This document shows positions 33,674 through 41,553 of a stretch of 64,000 nucleotides of DNA, piece by piece. This stretch comes from Oscillospiraceae bacterium (GTDB lineage: Bacteria > Bacillota > Clostridia > Oscillospirales > Oscillospiraceae). Under the pieces are notes generated by a model. It was not told the DNA's origin, made no database searches, and worked only from the letters and a program-made list of their open reading frames with translations. Every line of letters starts with the position of its first letter. The stretch's first letter is position 1. The stretch covers positions 35,094 through 99,093 of the forward strand of contig JAISHS010000035.1 in assembly GCA_031262405.1 (NCBI GenBank). Reading direction: 5' to 3'. Position numbers and translations under genes: made by a program.

Positions 33674-34942
33674 GTGAAAATAACAATCAAAAACGCCCTC
33701 ACCCTCACGCCTCAGGGCGCGGGAGAGCACACCGTATACATCGACGGCGACGCCATCGCCGTCTTGGACGCCCCCCCGGCAGATTTCAAAGCTGACCGCG
33801 TCATCGACGGCGCCGGAAAGCTCCTCACCCCCGGGCTCATAAACGCCCACACCCACGTCTATATGACCGCCATGCGCAACCGCGCGGACGATCTGCCGCT
33901 CATGAGCTGGCTGAACGACCGCGTCTGGCCGATGGAGGATTCTCTCACGGAGGAGGACGGCTACTGGGGCACCCTCCTCGGCATAATGGAGCTGCTCCTC
34001 GGCGGCGCAACCGCCTTTCTCGACATGGACATCTTCTCTGAAGCCACCGCCCGCGCCCTCGCGGACAGCGCCTTTCGCGGCGGAGTCAGTAAGGGTTTAA
34101 CGGATATTTCCGGCTGGGACGGCGGCCTCGAGCGGTTAGAAATCGCCCAACGGGAGATTGAGAAGTATAAACATCTCCCCAACGTCGAATTTTTCCTCGC
34201 CCCCCACGCACCCTACACCTGCTCCGAAAAATACCTTACCCTCATCGCCGAGCGCGCAAACGACCTCGGCGTCGGAATCCACACCCACCTCTCCGAGAGC
34301 CTCGACGAACAGGAGACGGCGCTCAAGCAATACGGCCTTACTCCCGCGCAGCTTTACGACCGCTGCGGCCTGCTGACGGAAAAAACCGTCTGCGCCCACT
34401 GCGTCTTCCTCTCGGACGAGGATATCGCCCTGCTCGCGGCTCGCGGCGTGTCTGTCGCGCACAACCCCGCCAGCAACATGAAGCTCGCCAACGGCTTCGC
34501 GCCGGTCTCGAAAATGCTCGACGCCGGAATCAATGTCGCCCTCGGAACGGACGGCTGCTGCAGCAACAACAACCAAAATATGCTCCGCGAGATGACCCTC
34601 GCCGCCCTCATCGGTAAAGGCACAGCTCAGGACGCCACCGTCCTTCCCGCCGCAAAAGTCTTCAATATGGCGACCAAAAACGGCGCGCGAGCCTTGGGCG
34701 CAACTGGCCTCACCGGCGAAATCACCGTCGGCTCAAAGGCGGACCTCGCCCTCTTCCCGCTCGACTTTCCGGGCTTCTTCCCCCTCGGCGACCCCCTCAG
34801 CGCCCTGTGCTACGCCGGAGCGGGGCTTCGCGCCGAAACCGTCCTCGTCGGCGGCAAAATCCTCCTTGATAAAGGCGAGTTTACAACAATCGACGCGGAC
34901 AAGGTTTTCTACAACGTGCGTAAAACCAACGAGAAATTCTAA
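33674..34942 (+). CDS. mtaD: 5'-methylthioadenosine/S-adenosylhomocysteine deaminase (amidohydrolase)
   Basis: This 422-residue amidohydrolase has the metal motif INAHTHVY (about residues 56-63) and a TGGATAF-like LLGGATAFLDMD. Zinc and catalytic residues lie in GVGIHTHLSES, KTVCAHCVFLSDE and ALGTDGCCSNNN. The pattern matches MTA/SAH deaminases such as Thermotoga TM0936 rather than chlorohydrolases. It would deaminate S-adenosylhomocysteine or methylthioadenosine to the inosyl compounds. It uses a GTG start with CGGAGG. It is followed by an AhcY-like gene 54 bases on, linking it to SAM by-product recycling. Confidence 0.88.
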   Translation: MKITIKNALTLTPQGAGEHTVYIDGDAIAVLDAPPADFKADRVIDGAGKLLTPGLINAHTHVYMTAMRNRADDLPLMSWLNDRVWPMEDSLTEEDGYWGTLLGIMELLLGGATAFLDMDIFSEATARALADSAFRGGVSKGLTDISGWDGGLERLEIAQREIEKYKHLPNVEFFLAPHAPYTCSEKYLTLIAERANDLGVGIHTHLSESLDEQETALKQYGLTPAQLYDRCGLLTEKTVCAHCVFLSDEDIALLAARGVSVAHNPASNMKLANGFAPVSKMLDAGINVALGTDGCCSNNNQNMLREMTLAALIGKGTAQDATVLPAAKVFNMATKNGARALGATGLTGEITVGSKADLALFPLDFPGFFPLGDPLSALCYAGAGLRAETVLVGGKILLDKGEFTTIDADKVFYNVRKTNEKF

Positions 34943-34996
34943 TATCAAGATACTTTCTCCTTAAATATTCTCCTCTTAGTCGAAAGGATTGGCTTG

Positions 34997-36229
34997 ATGA
35001 GTGAAATTCGCGATCTCTCCCTCGCGCCGGAGGGCGAAAAGAAAATAGCTTGGGCGTGGCGCAATATGCCCGTCCTGCGCGGTATAGCCGAGCAGTTTAC
35101 GCGTGAAAAGCCCCTCGCAGGTCTGCGCGTGGCGCTCTCCGTGCACATGGAGGCGAAGACCGCCTGCCTCTGCCGCGTTTTTGAAGCCGCCGGCGCCGAG
35201 ATGCGAGTCACCGGCTGCAACCCCCTGTCCACTCAGGACGACGTCGCGGCGGCGCTGGCAGCCGGCGGAATGGACGTGCACGCCCTGCACGGCGCAACTA
35301 CGGAGGAATATGAGCGCCACCTGCTCGCCGTGCTGGAAGCGGGGCCCAACATCGTCATCGACGACGGCGGCGACCTCACGAAGCTGCTCCACGAAAAGCT
35401 ACCCCACCTCATCCCCGGCGTCATCGGAATCAGCGAGGAGACCACCACCGGAATCTACCGCCTTCGCAACCTCGCGCGGGCGGGAGAGCTCAAAATCCCC
35501 GCCGTCATGGTCAACGAAGCCCGCAGCAAATACCTCTTCGATAACCGCTACGGCACCGGACAATCCGTCTGGGACGGCATAAACCGCACGACAAACCTCA
35601 TCGTCGCCGGAAAAACCGTCGTAATCGCCGGTTACGGCTGGTGCGGCAAGGGCGCGGCTCTCCGCGCCAAGGGCTTCGGGGCAAGGGTAATCGTCACCGA
35701 AATCGACCCCGTCAAGGCGATTGAAGCCCAGATGGACGGCTTTAGCGTCATGCCCATGGACGCCGCCGCCGCCTTAGGAGACCTCTTCGTCACGCTCACC
35801 GGCTGCCGTGACGTTCTCACCGCGCGCCACTTTTCCAAAATGCGCGACGGCGCAATAATGTGCAATGCCGGACACTTTAATGTCGAAATAAACCTTCCCG
35901 AACTCGAAAACGCCTGTGTCAAACGCTTCCCGGCGCGGCATAATATAGAGGGCTACACTATGCCCGACGGCAGAGAGCTCTTCGTCATCGCCGAGGGGCG
36001 GCTCGTCAATCTCGCCTCCGGCGACGGTCATCCGGCGGAGATAATGGACATGAGCTTCTCCATCCAAGCGCTCTGCGCCCAATATCTGGCGCAGCATGAA
36101 AAGCTTCCGCCGGACGTCTATCCGGTTCCGGAGGAAATAGACCTCGACGTCGCGAGGCGAAAGCTCGCAGCCTTAGGTGCGAGCATCGACCGATTAACGC
36201 CGGAACAGAAAACTTATCTCGGATTATAG
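34997..36229 (+). CDS. ahcY: S-adenosylhomocysteine (or S-inosylhomocysteine) hydrolase
   Basis: The 410-residue enzyme has the AhcY core. VALSVHMEAKTACL (about residues 35-48), the substrate NPLSTQDDVAAAL, the NAD-binding VIAGYGWCGKGAALRAKGFG (about 208-227), and GHFNVEIN are all visible. It is short, lacking the insertion of about 40 residues found in most bacterial and eukaryotic enzymes, and so resembles archaeal and Thermotoga forms. The enzyme splits SAH to homocysteine and adenosine. In methanogens the homologue prefers S-inosylhomocysteine made by a deaminase, and here the deaminase gene is directly upstream. ATG 34997 follows a TTG that is also possible. Confidence 0.9.
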   Translation: MSEIRDLSLAPEGEKKIAWAWRNMPVLRGIAEQFTREKPLAGLRVALSVHMEAKTACLCRVFEAAGAEMRVTGCNPLSTQDDVAAALAAGGMDVHALHGATTEEYERHLLAVLEAGPNIVIDDGGDLTKLLHEKLPHLIPGVIGISEETTTGIYRLRNLARAGELKIPAVMVNEARSKYLFDNRYGTGQSVWDGINRTTNLIVAGKTVVIAGYGWCGKGAALRAKGFGARVIVTEIDPVKAIEAQMDGFSVMPMDAAAALGDLFVTLTGCRDVLTARHFSKMRDGAIMCNAGHFNVEINLPELENACVKRFPARHNIEGYTMPDGRELFVIAEGRLVNLASGDGHPAEIMDMSFSIQALCAQYLAQHEKLPPDVYPVPEEIDLDVARRKLAALGASIDRLTPEQKTYLGL

Positions 36230-36279
36230 GGAAGCGCTAACCGGTTTAGTCCTTCCCAAAAGCGGAAGGGGGTGCGGTT

Positions 36280-37659
36280 TTGGACAACAAGGATTTGGAG
36301 ACTCTGGGCGAATACCTGCTCGAGCTTCTCGACACACGGCAGATCAAGCTCTTTCGGGAGCAGCTGGAGGATATGAACGAGCACGATATCGCCTCCTTTA
36401 TCTCGCAGCTTCCCCGAAAAAAAATCGCAATGGTCTTCCGCCTGCTCCCGAAATCCATCTCGGCGGACGTCTTCGCGAATCTGGACGTAGACGAGCAGCA
36501 CCACATTATCGAGTGCATAACCGACCGTGAGCTCGGCGAAATCATAGAAGAGCTGTTTCTCGACGACGCCGTCGACCTCTTAGAAGAGCTTCCCGCCAGC
36601 GTCGTCAAGCGCGTCATGCACACCGCGGCAAGCGAGACCCGCGCCCTCATAAACCAATACCTCGAATATCCGGACAATTCCGCCGGAAGCATAATGACCG
36701 CCGAGTTCGTCGACCTCAAGCTCGATATGAGCGTCCGCGAGGCCTTCACCAGAATCCGCCGTATAGGAGAAGACAAGGAAACTATTTACACCTGCTTTGT
36801 CGTCTCGGGCGACCGCAAGCTCGAGGGCGTAGTAACCGTCAAGGATATGCTCCTGTCGGATGAAGACGAGCAAATCCGCGACATTATGGACACTCAGGTC
36901 ATCTATGTCACTACCACAGAGGACCAGGAGGACGTCTCTGAAAAGTTCTCCGAATACGATCTTCTCGCGGTGCCCGTGGTGGACAAGGAACACCGCCTCG
37001 TCGGAATCGTCACCGTCGACGATATCATCGACGTCCTCCAAGAAGAGGCCACCGAAGACTTCGACAAGATGGCCGGTATCACCCCGACCGACAAGCCCTA
37101 TACCCGCGCCGGCGTAATGGAAATCTGGAAGAGCCGTATCCCTTGGCTGATGCTGCTTATGATCTCGGCAACCTTCACGAGCCTCATTATCCTCCACTTT
37201 GAAAACGCTCTGGCAACAGTCGCGGTGCTGGCGGGCTTTATCCCCATGCTCATGGGCACCGGCGGAAACTCCGGCTCCCAAAGCTCCACCGCCGTAATCC
37301 GCAGCCTCTCTCTGGGCGACATTGCCCCAAGAAGCGTCCTCCGCGTGCTCTGGAAGGAGCTCCGCGTGGCGGTGCTCTGCGCCGGGTCCCTCGCCGTCGT
37401 AAACTATGCCAAAATGTTTCTCATTGACCGTCTCCTGCTGGGCAACTCCCAAGTCACTCCCATAATCGCGCTTGTCGTCTCGCTTACGCTCGTTTTCACG
37501 GTAATTCTCGCCAAGCTCGTCGGCTCAACCCTGCCGCTGCTGGCTGAAAAGGTCGGAATCGACCCCGCCGTCATGGCAAGCCCCCTCATCTCCACCCTCA
37601 CGGACGCGATGAGCCTGCTTATTTATTTCACCGTCGCGACCGCAATTCTGCATATTTGA
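36280..37659 (+). CDS. mgtE: MgtE-family magnesium channel/transporter
   Basis: The 459-residue protein has an N-terminal MgtE helical domain (HDIASFISQLPRKKIAMVFR). A pair of CBS domains follows (from about residue 138, AGSIMTAEFVDLKLDMSVRE, to about 265). Five membrane helices form the C-terminal pore, with the family element GTGGNSGSQSSTAVIRSL (about 326-343). Cytoplasmic magnesium closes the pore through the CBS domains. It starts at an unusual TTG, supported by AAGGGGG seven bases upstream. I see no M-box riboswitch in the 50-base gap after ahcY. Confidence 0.93.
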   Translation: MDNKDLETLGEYLLELLDTRQIKLFREQLEDMNEHDIASFISQLPRKKIAMVFRLLPKSISADVFANLDVDEQHHIIECITDRELGEIIEELFLDDAVDLLEELPASVVKRVMHTAASETRALINQYLEYPDNSAGSIMTAEFVDLKLDMSVREAFTRIRRIGEDKETIYTCFVVSGDRKLEGVVTVKDMLLSDEDEQIRDIMDTQVIYVTTTEDQEDVSEKFSEYDLLAVPVVDKEHRLVGIVTVDDIIDVLQEEATEDFDKMAGITPTDKPYTRAGVMEIWKSRIPWLMLLMISATFTSLIILHFENALATVAVLAGFIPMLMGTGGNSGSQSSTAVIRSLSLGDIAPRSVLRVLWKELRVAVLCAGSLAVVNYAKMFLIDRLLLGNSQVTPIIALVVSLTLVFTVILAKLVGSTLPLLAEKVGIDPAVMASPLISTLTDAMSLLIYFTVATAILHI

Positions 37660-37709
37660 GCTCGTTTACAAATATGAAATACAAAATGAAGAAAAGGATG
37701 ATGAAGAAA

Positions 37710-38429
37710 ATGAAAATCAGTCGCTCAGCTCTAAAGCACAATTCGAAGTTCCGTATCTCCGGCACAAAGCCCAGCCCGATTCTCATATTTTTTGCATACG
37801 CTGTTATTATCTATGTCCTGTCCCTTCTCATTTCCGTTATTGACGGCAGCTGGCGTGCCGCACAGGAAACCATTGACGCTCTCTTAAACGGCGTCTACAT
37901 GAGCTCCGCCGAAATAGCCGCGCTCGTTCCCGAGCCCTCTATCGGCAGCCTCATCTTCCAGCTGTTAATCGCCGTCATGATGTTAATTTTGTTTGCGGGT
38001 CAGGCGATTTACGCCCTAAAGGTCTGCCGCGGCGAAAAATCCGGCTTCAAGGATCTCTTTGAGGGCTTTGGCTTCTTCCTCAAAATAATCTGGCTGCATA
38101 TCTTGACTTATATCTTCACGTTCCTCTGGACTCTGCTCCTCGTTATCCCCGGAATAATCGCCCGCTATCGTTACAGTCAGGCGCTCTACATTCTGATCGA
38201 TAACCCCGAGCTGAGCGCATTAGAGTGCATCCGCCGGAGCAAAGCTCTCATGAACGGGCGCAAGGGCGAGCTGTTTGTGCTCCATCTCAGCTTCCTGGGC
38301 TGGATTCTGCTCACGATTATCCCCTTCGTCTCTCTCTGGGTAACGCCCTATACACAGCTTACCTACGCCAACTTCTATCTGGCCCTTGCTGACGAACCGG
38401 CGCATTCTGCCGAGCCGACAGAAGAATAA
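37710..38429 (+). CDS. DUF975-like integral membrane protein
   Basis: The protein of about 239 residues has four to five membrane helices. An extracytoplasmic loop lies after the first (ISVIDGSWRAAQETID), and the core resembles DUF975 proteins: FLWTLLLVIPGIIARYRYSQ followed by ALECIRRSKALMNGRKGEL. The role of the family is unknown. Several in-frame ATGs (37674, 37686, 37698, 37710) make the start uncertain; 37710 has AAAGGA upstream and begins MKISRSALKHNSKF, the usual start of the family. The C terminus is acidic. It follows mgtE closely and precedes nadA by five bases. Confidence 0.78.
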   Translation: MKISRSALKHNSKFRISGTKPSPILIFFAYAVIIYVLSLLISVIDGSWRAAQETIDALLNGVYMSSAEIAALVPEPSIGSLIFQLLIAVMMLILFAGQAIYALKVCRGEKSGFKDLFEGFGFFLKIIWLHILTYIFTFLWTLLLVIPGIIARYRYSQALYILIDNPELSALECIRRSKALMNGRKGELFVLHLSFLGWILLTIIPFVSLWVTPYTQLTYANFYLALADEPAHSAEPTEE

Positions 38430-38434
38430 ACTCT

Positions 38435-39343
38435 ATGACCGATACACAAGAGAAAATCTTAAAGCTGAAAAAAGCTCGCGGCGCGCTCATTCTCGCGCAC
38501 TATTACCAGAGCTTGGAAATACAGGACGTCGCCGACCTAGTCGGCGACTCCTTCGCTCTGGCTCAAAAGGCCGCAAAAGCTCACGAGCAGACCCTAATCG
38601 TCTGCGGCGTGCGCTTCATGGCGGAGAGCGCGAAAATCCTCTCTCCCGAAAAAACGGTCTATCTGCCCGCCGAGAATGCCGGCTGCCCCATGGCGGACAT
38701 GATAAGGGCCTCTGACGTGCTCGAGCTCAGGGCAAAATACCCCGGCGCGGCGGTCGTCTGCTATGTAAATTCCTCCGCCGCCGTAAAGGCGGTCAGCGAT
38801 ATTTGCTGCACCTCCTCCTCCGCCGAGGCCGTCGTTAGGAGCCGCCCGGAAAAACAAATCATCTTCGTCCCGGACCGCAACCTCGGCGCCTATGTCGCAA
38901 AGAGCTTCCCCGAAAAGGAGTTCATCCTCTTTGACGGCTGCTGCCCGATTCACGACGCCGTCCGAAAAAGCGATCTCGATTCCGCGAGGGAAAAATTCCC
39001 GGACGCTGCTGCGCTCGTGCACCCCGAGTGCCGGGCGCAGGTCTGCGAAAACGCAGATTTTGTCGGCTCGACGGCGGGCATTCTCGCGCAAGCGAAAACC
39101 TCAGCCGCGCCCGCTCTCATAATCGGCACGGAGAACACCATCGTGTCGCGCCTCATGCGCGATCTCCCGGGCAAAAAAATCGTCCCCATCAGGGACGGCT
39201 TTGTCTGCGTCAATATGCGCAAAACCCTCCCCGAGGACGTCCTCGACTGCTTAGAAGGCCGCCGCGCCCCCCTAACCCTCCCGCCGGAGCTGTTATCGGC
39301 TGCTGCAAAAAGCCTTGAGGCAATGGTCGCCGTTGGAAATTGA
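38435..39343 (+). CDS. nadA: Quinolinate synthase
   Basis: The 302-residue iron-sulfur enzyme condenses iminoaspartate with dihydroxyacetone phosphate to quinolinate in NAD synthesis. Family blocks are ILAHYYQSLEIQDVADLVGD (residues 19-38), PAENAGCPMADMI (about 81), HPECRAQVCENADFVGSTAG (about 192-211), and a C-terminal AKKS-type end. The three cluster cysteines are expected at about 87, 172 and 258; C87 is clear. nadB and nadC are not adjacent. The ribosome site is poor, suggesting coupling with the upstream gene. Confidence 0.95.
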   Translation: MTDTQEKILKLKKARGALILAHYYQSLEIQDVADLVGDSFALAQKAAKAHEQTLIVCGVRFMAESAKILSPEKTVYLPAENAGCPMADMIRASDVLELRAKYPGAAVVCYVNSSAAVKAVSDICCTSSSAEAVVRSRPEKQIIFVPDRNLGAYVAKSFPEKEFILFDGCCPIHDAVRKSDLDSAREKFPDAAALVHPECRAQVCENADFVGSTAGILAQAKTSAAPALIIGTENTIVSRLMRDLPGKKIVPIRDGFVCVNMRKTLPEDVLDCLEGRRAPLTLPPELLSAAAKSLEAMVAVGN

Positions 39344-39351
39344 CTGGCCGC

Positions 39352-39435
39352 AGTCCTTCGTCCACCGTCCCTCGTCCCTCGTCCACCGCCCCTCGTCCAC
39401 CGTCCCTCGTCCCTTGTCCCTTGTCCCTCGTCCAC
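39352..39435. repeat. GTCCCTC/GTCCACC minisatellite
   Basis: About 84 bases after nadA consist of tandem seven-base units close to CGTCCCT and CGTCCAC, twelve or so copies with small changes. It borders directly on a palindromic repeat element. No coding content. Confidence 0.85.
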
Positions 39436-39523
39436 CGTCATTGCGGGCTTGACCCGCAATCCCCCACGGCTTCCGTGTCATTCTGCAATAACAGGGGGAT
39501 TCCGTGTCAAGCACGGAATGACG
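39436..39523. repeat. CGTCATT palindromic composite repeat, copy 1
   Basis: The left arm CGTCATTGCGGGCTTGACC and a right arm that is its imperfect inverse (ending GGAATGACG) enclose about 30 bases. Each arm is itself a small palindrome around CTTGA. Other copies are at 46260, 56344 and 62468. Confidence 0.88.
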
Positions 39524-39596
39524 GAGGAGCCGCACGGTATGTCGCGCGAAGGCGACTCAACAAATTCTCAATTCTGCATTCTCTATTCTCAATTGT

Positions 39597-39636
39597 AAAA
39601 TAATACCCTTCGTGCCCGCACGAAGGGTATTATTTT
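39597..39636. terminator. Terminator between nadA repeats and recombinase unit
   Basis: AAAATAATACCCTTCGTGC pairs with its complement up to 39636, giving flanking A and T runs and so possible bidirectional action. An AATTG-type partial repeat (39559-39595) precedes it. Confidence 0.75.
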
Positions 39637-39687
39637 ACTCAAACCCGTCAATAATCCCACCAGACTTACTTACGGGGAGGACTTCTG

Positions 39688-39906
39688 ATGGATTATTTAA
39701 AAGACGCGACGAGCATATATGTTGACGGCGCGAAGCTGAGCTTTATCCGCTGCGACGCTGAGGGCAACGAGCTTTCACCCGAGGCACTCGCGGCGCGGGG
39801 CTTTACAAACTCAACGATAGATTCTCTCGTGACCCAGACCGCCGGGCGCCTTGGGCTCTTCTCCGAGGACGACGGCAGCTTCTCCGACGGCTTCATCACG
39901 GGCTAA
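39688..39906 (+). CDS. Small acidic protein upstream of serine recombinase
   Basis: The 72-residue acidic protein starts at ATG 39688 with GGGGAGGA. It has no membrane or signal segment. It reads IYVDGAKLSFIRCDAEGNEL, then a helix LSPEALAARGFTNSTIDSLV. I recognise no family. It may accompany the recombinase, which starts 59 bases later, for instance as a directionality factor; that is guesswork. Confidence 0.55.
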   Translation: MDYLKDATSIYVDGAKLSFIRCDAEGNELSPEALAARGFTNSTIDSLVTQTAGRLGLFSEDDGSFSDGFITG

Positions 39907-39965
39907 CGCTAATCTCCGAATCAGACCGCGTGGAAACCCTGATTTCTATTGGAGACTAGTGCAAA

Positions 39966-41372
39966 ATGGCAAAATCCAAGATGGCAAAGGTCGCGCCCGG
40001 CGCGAACAAATTTTTAATAGCCCTCTACATCCGCGTGTCCACGGACAGGCAGGCTGAGGAGGGCTATTCGATTGAAATCCAAAAGGAGCGGCTCGAGGCC
40101 TACACCAAAACCTTCGACGGCGAGGTGCGCTTCGAGCTGTATATTGACGACGGCTTCTCCGGCGCCTCGCTCGAGCGCCCCGCCATGCGGCGGCTTATCG
40201 ACGACTGCTCCAAAGGCAGCCTCACCCACGTCTGCGTCTACAAGCTCGACCGTCTCTCCCGCTCGCAAAAGGACACCCTGCACCTCATAGAGGACGTGTT
40301 CCTCCCGAACAACATCGCCTTCATCTCCGTGCAGGAGAGCTTCAACACCGCGACGGCCTTCGGCCGCGCCGTCGTGGGCATCCTCTCCGTCTTCGCTCAG
40401 CTCGAGCGCGAGAACATCTATGAGCGCACCCGCAGCGGAATGCAAAAGCGCGTCGAAGCCGGGTTCTGGCCTGGCGGCGGCGGCACGCCCTTCGGCTATG
40501 ACTACGATAAGCAGCAGGGAATCCTAGTCCCGAACGCGGACGCCGAAAAGGTACGCCGCGTCTACGAGCTGTACCTGCAGGGCTTCTCCCTCCAAGTCAT
40601 CGCAGATATGCTGGGGCTCAAATACGAAAAGCTCGCCGCGCAAATTCTAAGCCGCAAGACCAACATCGGTCTCATAGAATATAACGGCGTGGAGTACCGC
40701 GGACGCCACGAGCCCATAGTCACGCCCGAAACCTTCGAGCGCGCAATGGCGCTCAAGGCGCTACGCAGCGAAAAGCGCCTCGTCACGACAACGCCCCACC
40801 TGCTCTCCGGCTGGATACGCTGCGGCGTGTGCGGCGCCAAAATGCGCTATCTGAAATGGGGCAAGGCGGGGTTCAAGCTCGTCTGCTACTCACGCCTGCA
40901 ATCAAAGCCCTATCTGGTGCACGACCCCGACTGCAACAACGAATCCGTCTGGGCGGACGAGGTCGAAAAAACCGTAATCGAAGACGTTTTCGCCTTCACT
41001 TCCTCGGAAATCTCCCCCGGGAGCGCCTCATCGCGCTCGAAATCTCCGCAGGAGCTTTTGGAGAACAGCCGCGCAGAGCTAAAAACGCGCCTGAGGCGGC
41101 TCTATGACCTCTATTCCCGCGACGGCAACGAGCTGCTGCTCAGCACAATCCGTGACCTCACGCAAGAGCTCCAAACCGTCGAAACGCGGCTCGAGCGCGA
41201 AAAAGAAAGCTCCAAAGGCGCGCGTCAAGCACAGGAGGTGCGCCAGGCCCTCCTCAACGTGCGCTCCACCTGGCCCTTCATGGCAGAGCACGAAAAGCGC
41301 CTCCTCCTCGCCTCCGTCATCACCGGCATCACGATTACGCATTTCTCCGTGCGAATAGACTACAAGCTCTAG
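39966..41372 (+). CDS. Large serine recombinase
   Basis: This 468-residue protein has an N-terminal resolvase domain. The nucleophile serine is in LYIRVSTDRQAEEG (about residue 23), with YIDDGFSGASLERPAM and YKLDRLSRSQKD following. A recombinase domain (about 170-280, from RRVYELYLQGFSLQVIADML) comes next, then a zinc ribbon (WIRCGVCGAKMRYLK about 279-293, and a second cysteine pair further on), and a coiled coil. Large serine integrases move phages and conjugative elements. Base composition matches the chromosome and no other mobile-element genes adjoin it, so it may be a resident or long-settled copy. Its 3' end forms half of a palindrome. Confidence 0.92.
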   Translation: MAKSKMAKVAPGANKFLIALYIRVSTDRQAEEGYSIEIQKERLEAYTKTFDGEVRFELYIDDGFSGASLERPAMRRLIDDCSKGSLTHVCVYKLDRLSRSQKDTLHLIEDVFLPNNIAFISVQESFNTATAFGRAVVGILSVFAQLERENIYERTRSGMQKRVEAGFWPGGGGTPFGYDYDKQQGILVPNADAEKVRRVYELYLQGFSLQVIADMLGLKYEKLAAQILSRKTNIGLIEYNGVEYRGRHEPIVTPETFERAMALKALRSEKRLVTTTPHLLSGWIRCGVCGAKMRYLKWGKAGFKLVCYSRLQSKPYLVHDPDCNNESVWADEVEKTVIEDVFAFTSSEISPGSASSRSKSPQELLENSRAELKTRLRRLYDLYSRDGNELLLSTIRDLTQELQTVETRLEREKESSKGARQAQEVRQALLNVRSTWPFMAEHEKRLLLASVITGITITHFSVRIDYKL

Positions 41373-41392
41373 AGCTTGTAGTCTATTCGCAC
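41349..41392. terminator. 44-bp perfect palindrome over the recombinase stop codon
   Basis: Positions 41349-41370 (last codons and the stop) are exactly complementary to 41371-41392, with no spacer. The gene's final bases are thus inverted and repeated right after the stop. Likely a terminator, though without a U tract. Confidence 0.8.
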
Positions 41393-41510
41393 AATTGAGA
41401 ATTGAGAATGCAGAATTGAGAATTAGTGGAGTCGCCTCCGGCGACAAAAATTAAATTATCGCGAAGCGATACATTCAATTGTCAATTCTCAATTATCAAT
41501 TCTCAATTGG
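41392..41510. repeat. AATTG-type inverted repeat element
   Basis: The left end (CAATTGAGAATTGAGAAT) and right end (its inverse, to 41510) enclose two short hairpins (GTCGCCTCCGGCGAC; ATCGCGAAGCGAT). It lies between the convergent recombinase and gyrA genes. Related elements are at 57737, 61381, 63531 and 63787. Confidence 0.8.
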
Positions 41511-41553
41511 AAGAGATGGTGGAGCCGCTTATTGCGGCTCCACCATCTCTTCC
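41509..41553 (-). terminator. 20-bp hairpin whose loop holds the gyrA stop
   Basis: Arms 41509-41528 and 41534-41553 pair perfectly; the five-base loop contains the gyrA stop codon (41529-41531). The final gyrA codons therefore make one arm of the hairpin. Confidence 0.8.

Noticed and set aside
36230-36279. M-box riboswitch before mgtE
   Set aside because: The gap is only 50 bases and lacks the conserved M-box elements.
39352-39523. CRISPR-like array after nadA
   Set aside because: Units are seven bases with no spacers, and the adjoining palindromes are a dispersed repeat; no cas genes are present.
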